Assembly (NCBI RefSeq): GCF_000264315.1
Contig: NZ_AJXU01000042.1
Coordinates: 1-64,000 of the forward strand
Source of the DNA: Rhodanobacter fulvus Jip2
GTDB lineage: Bacteria; Pseudomonadota; Gammaproteobacteria; Xanthomonadales; Rhodanobacteraceae
DNA length: 64,000 nucleotides
Reading direction: 5' to 3'
Shown: positions 59,071 through 64,000 of the stretch, piece after piece
Layout: each line of letters opens with the position of its first letter
How positions within the stretch are numbered: position 1 is the stretch's first letter
Position numbers and translations under genes: made by a program
Notes under the pieces: generated by a model
Databases searched by the model: none
What the model was told of the DNA's origin: nothing
The model's input: only the letters and a program-made list of their open reading frames with translations

Positions 59071-59772
59071 ATGCGCAGATGGCGCTGGCTGTCGCTCGGT
59101 GCGTTGCTGCTGGCAGGCGCCGCGCAGGCACAGACGCCAGCCGCGCATCCGCCGGGGCTGGACAAGGCCAAGCTGTCGTATGCCATCGGCTACAAGATCG
59201 GCAGCCAGTTTGCCGACCGCAAGCCGCCGCTGGATATCGCCGCGATGCAGCGTGCGATCCAGGATGCCTACGCCAGGCGCGACCCCAGCGTGTCGATGCA
59301 GGATATGCACCAGCAACTGCAATGGCTCGACCAGCAGATGCACGCCGATGCGGTGGCCACGTTCAAGCACATGGCGAGCGAGAACGCGAAGAAAAGCGCC
59401 GCCTACCTGGCGCAAAACCGGAAGCAGCCCGGTGTGGTGCAACTGCCTTCGGGCATCCAGTACGCCGTGCTGAAGAAGGGCAGTGGCAAGGTCCATCCCA
59501 CGGTAACCAGCCGGGTGGTGGTGAATTACCGCGGCATGCTGGTGGACGGCACCGAATTCGACAGCACCTGGGCGCACGGTGCACCGGTGAGCTTTGTTGT
59601 GAACAAGGTCATTCGCGGCTGGCAGGACGTGATACCGCGGATGCGCGTGGGCGACCGCTGGAAGGTGGTGATTCCGTCCCAGCTTGCCTATGGCGAATAC
59701 GGCCAGTTACCGCGCATCGGACCGAACGAGGCGTTGGTGTTCGAGATCGAGTTGCTCGACATCAAAAGCTGA
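59071..59772 (+). CDS. FKBP-type peptidyl-prolyl isomerase, FkpA/Mip-like
   Basis: 233 residues from ATG 59071 (RBS GGAGCGAG), giving a clean signal peptide (residues 1-20, AAQA). The N-terminal helical dimerisation domain (LSYAIGYKIGSQFADR onward, about 30-125) precedes an FKBP domain (VVVNYRGMLVDGTEFDSTW ... ALVFEIELLDI). A periplasmic folding chaperone. An in-frame ATG at 59017 gives a longer N terminus without signal character. Confidence 0.88.
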   Translation: MRRWRWLSLGALLLAGAAQAQTPAAHPPGLDKAKLSYAIGYKIGSQFADRKPPLDIAAMQRAIQDAYARRDPSVSMQDMHQQLQWLDQQMHADAVATFKHMASENAKKSAAYLAQNRKQPGVVQLPSGIQYAVLKKGSGKVHPTVTSRVVVNYRGMLVDGTEFDSTWAHGAPVSFVVNKVIRGWQDVIPRMRVGDRWKVVIPSQLAYGEYGQLPRIGPNEALVFEIELLDIKS

Positions 59773-59809
59773 TCGCGCGCTGGCACCGGCGCGGTACCAT
59801 GGCCGGAGC

Positions 59810-60007
59810 ATGTCGAACGATCGCCCCTCTCCCCCTGCACCGCTGACGCCCTGCATCCAGATCTGCCGCCTCGATGCGCGCGGGTATTGCATCGGTTGCC
59901 GCCGCACGGGCGAGGAAATCGGCCGCTGGAGCGCGCTGGACGATGCCGAACGGTGGCGGCTGATGCGCGACGTGTTGCCGTTGCGTACCCCGGCCGAGCA
60001 GCCATGA
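59810..60007 (+). CDS. DUF1289 family small Cys protein
   Basis: 65 residues; TPCIQICRLDARGYCIGCRR gives the four conserved cysteines of DUF1289 and GRWSALDDAERW follows. Probably a metal-binding protein; function unknown. The stop overlaps the Nudix gene start. Confidence 0.85.
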   Translation: MSNDRPSPPAPLTPCIQICRLDARGYCIGCRRTGEEIGRWSALDDAERWRLMRDVLPLRTPAEQP

Positions 60008-60597
60008 TCGACGAACTGACCGACGCGCTGCGGCCCTTGTCGGCGCCGCCGATCGAGCGGGCCTGGAACCACGCGGACATGGCCGAACTGCTGGGTGATG
60101 CACCCCGCCAGCCGGCCGCCGTGTTGATCGGTCTGCGCGAGGGCGTGCAGCCGCGCATGGTGCTCACCGTACGCACCGACCACCTGCACGCGCATGCTGG
60201 CCAGGTGGCGTTTCCCGGCGGACGCAGCGAGGCGGATGATGGCGACGCCATCACCACCGCGCTGCGCGAGAGCGAGGAGGAGATCGGGCTGGAGCGGCGG
60301 CTGGTGACGCCGCTGGGTTTCCTCGACCGTTTCGAGACCATCAGCGGCTTCTGCATCACGCCGGTGGTGGCGCGGATCGCGACCGAGGCGCAACTGTACC
60401 CGGCGCCCGACGAAGTGGCCGAGGTGTTTGAAGTGCCGCTGGCGTTTTTCATGGAGCCGGCCAACCTGCGCCGCTACACCATGGAATTTCGCGGACACCA
60501 GCGGTCGATGGTGGAATTCGTGCACGGCGGCCACCGAATCTGGGGCGCCACCGCGGCGATACTTCTGAACTTGCTGCAGAGGATGGGACGCGCATGA
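60004..60597 (+). CDS. Nudix hydrolase, CoA pyrophosphatase type
   Basis: 197 residues. LHAHAGQVAFPGGRSE and the Nudix box G-x5-E-x7-REUxEExG (RESEEEIG) fit the NudL/coenzyme A diphosphatase subgroup. It cleaves CoA or related compounds. The ATG overlaps the DUF1289 stop; the end overlaps the sulfurtransferase start by 4 bases. Confidence 0.9.
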   Translation: MIDELTDALRPLSAPPIERAWNHADMAELLGDAPRQPAAVLIGLREGVQPRMVLTVRTDHLHAHAGQVAFPGGRSEADDGDAITTALRESEEEIGLERRLVTPLGFLDRFETISGFCITPVVARIATEAQLYPAPDEVAEVFEVPLAFFMEPANLRRYTMEFRGHQRSMVEFVHGGHRIWGATAAILLNLLQRMGRA

Positions 60598-61442
60598 CCT
60601 TGCTCACCACACTCATTGATCCCGCCACGCTGTCGGCCATGGCGCCGGGCGAGGTGCTGATCGTCGATTGCAACTTCGACCTGGCCGACCCCGGCAAGGG
60701 CGAGCGCGAATTCCGGCTGGGCCACATCCCCGGCGCGGTCTACGCCAACCTCGACCGCGACCTGTCCGACCTTTCGCGCCAGCGCGAAGGGCTGGGCCGC
60801 CACCCGTTGCCGCTGGAAGCGGCCTTCAGCGCCATCCTGTCGCGCTGGGGCTGGCGTGCCGGCATGCCGGTAGTGAGTTATGACGCGGGCAGTGGTGCGC
60901 TGACGGCGGCGCGGCTGTGGTGGTTGTTGCGGCTGGCCGGGGTGCGCGACGTGGCCGTGCTCGACGGCGGTTTCGCGGCCTGGAAAAAGGCCGGTTTGCC
61001 GGAGGAAGAGGGCGAGCCCGCGAGGCGCGCCGCCACCGAAGTGACGCTGCGCTATGACGAAACCCAAGTGTTGATTGACCACGCGGCGCTGCGCGAGGGT
61101 TCGCGGCAATTGCTGGATGCCCGCGCCGCGCCACGCTACCGCGGCGACGTGGAGCCGCTGGACCGCGTCGGCGGCCATGTGCCCGGTGCATTGAACCGGC
61201 CGTTCTCCGACAACCTTGCCGACGACGGCCGCTTCAAGCCGGCGGCGCAATTGCGCGCGGAGTTCTCCGCGGTGCTGGGCGACACCCGGCCCGCCGACGT
61301 GGTGCACATGTGCGGCTCCGGCGTCACGGCGTGCCACAACCTGCTGGCGATGGAACGCGCCGGTTTGCACGGCTCGCGCTTGTACGCGCCATCGTGGAGC
61401 GGCTGGATCAGCGATCCCTCGCGGCCGGTGGCGAAAGGGTAA
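60594..61442 (+). CDS. Thiosulfate/3-mercaptopyruvate sulfurtransferase
   Basis: 282 residues, two rhodanese domains. The C-terminal domain has the active-site Cys240 in MCGSGVTACHNL; LDARAAPRYRGDVEPLD and GHVPGALNRPFSDN are typical SseA features. The CGSGVTAC loop favours 3-mercaptopyruvate sulfurtransferase. Confidence 0.9.
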   Translation: MTLLTTLIDPATLSAMAPGEVLIVDCNFDLADPGKGEREFRLGHIPGAVYANLDRDLSDLSRQREGLGRHPLPLEAAFSAILSRWGWRAGMPVVSYDAGSGALTAARLWWLLRLAGVRDVAVLDGGFAAWKKAGLPEEEGEPARRAATEVTLRYDETQVLIDHAALREGSRQLLDARAAPRYRGDVEPLDRVGGHVPGALNRPFSDNLADDGRFKPAAQLRAEFSAVLGDTRPADVVHMCGSGVTACHNLLAMERAGLHGSRLYAPSWSGWISDPSRPVAKG

Positions 61443-61476
61443 GCTCTTCGACGTGGCGCGTCAGGGAGTCTCGAAG

Positions 61477-61518
61477 ACCTCCAGACGTCCGTCACTCGCT
61501 GGGGCGACGGAGGTTTTT
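61477..61518 (+). terminator. Probable terminator after the sulfurtransferase
   Basis: acctcc (61477) can pair with the ggaggt before TTTTT (61518), with an inner ccgtc/gacgg alternative. The stem is imperfect, so support is moderate. Confidence 0.4.
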
Positions 61519-61607
61519 CGCGGCTCCCTTCAGGGTGTACGCGTCGTTTCCATCCGTGCAGATGCTGCCTTGCGGCCAGAGCGGGAAACTGAAAAAGCAG
61601 AGGCTTC

Positions 61608-63368
61608 ATGCAGACCACAAGCGGATTTCCCCTTGTCCGAACCTTCCTTTTCGTGATGTGGAAAGGGGTGGTTCGACAACTCACGAGCAGGCCGGCGCGC
61701 CGCTGGTGCGTGGTCAATGTGGCTGTCGTGATCATCCTGCTGTTGCCTGGCGTGGCGCTGTCGGCAGCACCTCCGGACGCATCGATGCCGCATCTGGCGC
61801 AGCGCCACGGCGCCATCCAGTTGATCGTGGGCGGCCAGCCGTTCCTGATGCGTGCCGGCGAACTGGAGAATTCCTCGGCGTCCAGCCTGCCGTACCTGGA
61901 CACGCTGTGGCCCAGGCTCGAAGCGATGCATTTCAATGCGGTCATCGCGCCCGTGTACTGGAACCTGATCGAGCCGCAGCAAGGCCGGTTCGATTTCAGC
62001 ACCGTGGACGGGCTCATCGAGGGCGCCCGCGCTCACGACATGCGCCTCGTCCTGCTGTGGTTCGGCAGCTGGAAAAACAGCATGTCGAGCTACGTCCCTG
62101 CGTGGGTCAAGCGCGGTGCCAGTCGCTATCCACGCGCCCGGCGCTCCGACGGTACGCCGATGGAAATACTGTCGGCGCTGGACCAGGCCAACCTGCAGGC
62201 GGATAGCGCCGCGTTCGTGGCGTTGATGAAGCACCTGAAGCAAACCGACGGCCAGCGGCACACCGTGGTGATGGTGCAGGTGGAAAACGAGGTCGGCATG
62301 ATTCCCGAAGCGCGCGACCACGGCCCGCTGGCCGATGCCGCTTTCCATGCGCCGGTGCCGAAGGCGCTGACCGACTACCTGTCGAAGCACAAGGAAAACC
62401 TGGCGCCGGAGCTCGAGGCGGCGTGGCGGGCGCACGGGTTCAAGACCGGTGCCGATTGGGAAGACACGTTCGGCGCCGGCGAGCGCACCGACGAGTTGTT
62501 CACGGCGTGGACGGAAGGTCGCTACACGGGGGAAGTCGCGGCGGCGGGCAAGGCGGTGTATCCGCTGCCCATGTACGTCAATGCGGCGCTGATCCGGCCC
62601 GGCAAGCGTCCCGGTGAATACCCCAGCGGCGGCCCGCTGCCGCACCTTTTCGATGTGTGGCGCGCCGCGGCTCCGGCCGTCGACTTCCTGGCGCCGGATA
62701 TCTATTTCCCGAATTTCACCGAGTGGGGAGAAAAATATGCCTTGCGCGGCGAGCCGTTCTTCATCCCCGAAACCGGGCGGGTGAGCGGTGCGCAAATGGG
62801 CGCCAACGGCTTGCACGCATATGCGCAATGGAACGCCATGGGTTACTCGCCCTACGCGCCGGAGTTCCTCTCGCCCCACGACGCCAGGGCGGTCGGCCAG
62901 GCGTATGACGTGGTCGAGCAGCTGACGCCGCTGATCCTGGCCCACCAGGGCAGCGGAAAAATGGTCGGCATGCTGCCGCGCACGCATTTCGATGGCAGCG
63001 TCGACCTGGAGCCGCAGAGTTTTGTTTTCGGCGATTACAAAGTCGTCGCCAGCTTCCGCAAACCGGGCAGCACATCGATCGGCGCCAAGGTCGACGCCGA
63101 CGCTTCTGCAACGCATGGCGGCCTGATCATCCAGGTCGGGCCCAACGATTTCTGGTTTGCGGGCACCGGCATCACGGTCTACTTCGAGCCCTCCGGCAAG
63201 GGCCGATCCGCCGTGGGCATCGAATCGATATGGGAAGGGCGATTCATCGACGGACGCTGGATAGCGGGCCGCGAAATGAATGGCGACGACACCAACCAGG
63301 GCCGCCACCTGAGCCTGCCGGACGACGAATTCTCGATTCGTCGCGTGACGCTCTACCACTATCACTGA
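61608..63368 (+). CDS. GH35-like beta-galactosidase with DUF5597 C-terminal domain
   Basis: 586 residues with an N-terminal export signal (hydrophobic segment about 33-53). The TIM-barrel (about 65-420) starts FLMRAGELENSSASSLPYL; the acid/base Glu228 is in VQVENEVG and the probable nucleophile Glu388 in FFIPETG. The C-terminal region fits the DUF5597 extension of GH35-like enzymes of Bacteroidota and Lysobacterales. It hydrolyses a beta-galactoside or related glycan outside the cytoplasm. An in-frame ATG at 61656 is an alternative start. Confidence 0.85.
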   Translation: MQTTSGFPLVRTFLFVMWKGVVRQLTSRPARRWCVVNVAVVIILLLPGVALSAAPPDASMPHLAQRHGAIQLIVGGQPFLMRAGELENSSASSLPYLDTLWPRLEAMHFNAVIAPVYWNLIEPQQGRFDFSTVDGLIEGARAHDMRLVLLWFGSWKNSMSSYVPAWVKRGASRYPRARRSDGTPMEILSALDQANLQADSAAFVALMKHLKQTDGQRHTVVMVQVENEVGMIPEARDHGPLADAAFHAPVPKALTDYLSKHKENLAPELEAAWRAHGFKTGADWEDTFGAGERTDELFTAWTEGRYTGEVAAAGKAVYPLPMYVNAALIRPGKRPGEYPSGGPLPHLFDVWRAAAPAVDFLAPDIYFPNFTEWGEKYALRGEPFFIPETGRVSGAQMGANGLHAYAQWNAMGYSPYAPEFLSPHDARAVGQAYDVVEQLTPLILAHQGSGKMVGMLPRTHFDGSVDLEPQSFVFGDYKVVASFRKPGSTSIGAKVDADASATHGGLIIQVGPNDFWFAGTGITVYFEPSGKGRSAVGIESIWEGRFIDGRWIAGREMNGDDTNQGRHLSLPDDEFSIRRVTLYHYH

Positions 63369-63389
63369 AAGGCGTGGCGACAGCGGCAT

Positions 63390-63465
63390 GTGGGAGCGAC
63401 TTCAGTCGCGATGCTCTTGCCCTGGGATTTCAGAGCAAGAGCATCGCGACTGAAGCCGCTCCCAC
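63390..63465. repeat. REP-like palindrome, third copy
   Basis: The arm gtgggagcgacttcagtcgc (63390) and its reverse complement to 63465, with one arm difference (ccg for tcg). Same family as 15924 and 57841; intergenic again. Confidence 0.85.
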
Positions 63466-63481
63466 AGGAGAAGCTTCCTGC

Positions 63482-64000
63482 TCAGCCTTTGTTCTTCAGC
63501 CGCGCCACCAACTGCTGCAAGGTGGCCTGTGCTTCGGGCTGGTAGTACGCGTCGAGAAAATCGTCCAGTGGCAGCGTGTCCGGATCGACGGCGGCGATCA
63601 GGTCCGCGCGGGCCAGCGCGCGGGTGGCGAGCATCGCCTGCGACGGCAGCGCCAGCAGCTCGCCCAGCCAATGCAATGCGCGGGTCGTGACCTGTTCGGC
63701 CACGGTCAGCTCATCCACGAAACCGCAGGCCAGCGCCTGATCCGATTCGATCATCGCGCCGGAGACCAGCAGCCTTTCGGCGCGGTACGTGCCCACCACG
63801 CGGCGCAGCGCATGTTGGATGCTGTCGGGCACGATCAGCCCCACCTGCACCTCGTTGAGGCCGATCCGGTAGGGCCCCTGCGCCATCACCCGGTAATCGC
63901 AAAACAACGCCAGCACCGCGCCGCCGGCGGGGCTGTGGCCGGTGATGGCGGCCACGATGGGGATCGGCAACCGCGCCATCGCATGGCACAGCGAGAAGAA
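63482..64000 (-). CDS. Enoyl-CoA isomerase-like crotonase, C-terminal part
   Basis: The reading frame is open to the window edge, so the start is missing. 172 residues are visible. GHSPAGGAVLALFCDYRVMA and IGLNEVQVGLIVPDSIQ are close to Delta3,Delta2-enoyl-CoA isomerase (ECI): only the second Glu (NEVQ) is present and the first, found in hydratases, is replaced (GGAVL). It would shift double bonds in unsaturated fatty acyl-CoA breakdown. Confidence 0.8.
   Translation of the reverse strand, partial: FFSLCHAMARLPIPIVAAITGHSPAGGAVLALFCDYRVMAQGPYRIGLNEVQVGLIVPDSIQHALRRVVGTYRAERLLVSGAMIESDQALACGFVDELTVAEQVTTRALHWLGELLALPSQAMLATRALARADLIAAVDPDTLPLDDFLDAYYQPEAQATLQQLVARLKNKG

Overview
This window is a high-GC, gene-dense chromosomal segment of a gammaproteobacterium, most likely Lysobacterales (Xanthomonadales), family Rhodanobacteraceae (Dyella/Rhodanobacter/Frateuria-like). 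The inference rests on the order miaA-hfq-hflX-hflK-hflC-DUF2065-purA, an Lrp/dadA/alr cluster, YaeQ, an OPT transporter, palindromic repeats of the type gtgggagcgacttcagtcgc, and gaatccc heptamers. No genome search could be run, so the genus is not fixed.

Layout. 1-3.4 kb: an exported-protein cassette with three small secreted proteins sharing a C-terminal Q-N-S motif, a periplasmic C39-type cysteine peptidase and a coiled-coil/beta-barrel outer-membrane protein. The composition resembles the Pseudomonas Fap amyloid secretion system (FapD/FapF), but the substrates are not recognisable Fap proteins. 3.4-13.7 kb: a TerC-family transporter behind a manganese (yybP-ykoY) riboswitch, prpD, an OmpA-type porin, a pseudouridine synthase, a GGDEF-EAL protein, an ion channel, an HDOD protein and a tiny lysine-rich protein. 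13.8-26.4 kb: a luciferase-like oxidoreductase, a RIO kinase, FKBP, YaeQ, RNA-modification enzymes, an OPT transporter, and mprF overlapping an AcvB/VirJ-type gene (a lysyl-phosphatidylglycerol pair). 26.5-35 kb: housekeeping hfq-hflXKC-purA and the divergent lrp / dadA-alr locus.

35.5-46.6 kb: a type I restriction-modification locus whose hsdM, hsdS and hsdR genes are separated by cargo. The cargo is a GIY-YIG nuclease, an unrecognised 474-residue protein ending in a PD-(D/E)XK nuclease domain, a DUF5655-type nuclease, a very acidic small protein, and an MNT nucleotidyltransferase/HEPN toxin-antitoxin pair. Several repeat families are concentrated here, which suggests assembly by recombination.

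46.7-64 kb: DUF421, an atypical DRE-TIM metallolyase, a PAS-GGDEF cyclase, gcvP behind a tandem glycine riboswitch (and carrying an in-frame palindromic-repeat insertion), a tRNA-Leu(CAG), rnr-rlmB, crotonase-family enzymes, a Mip/FkpA-type isomerase, a DUF1289-Nudix-sulfurtransferase operon and a GH35-like glycosidase. A family of miniature palindromic elements with long terminal inverted repeats occurs three times (3353, 48697, 58756). One copy carries nested insertions and one is reduced to its ends.
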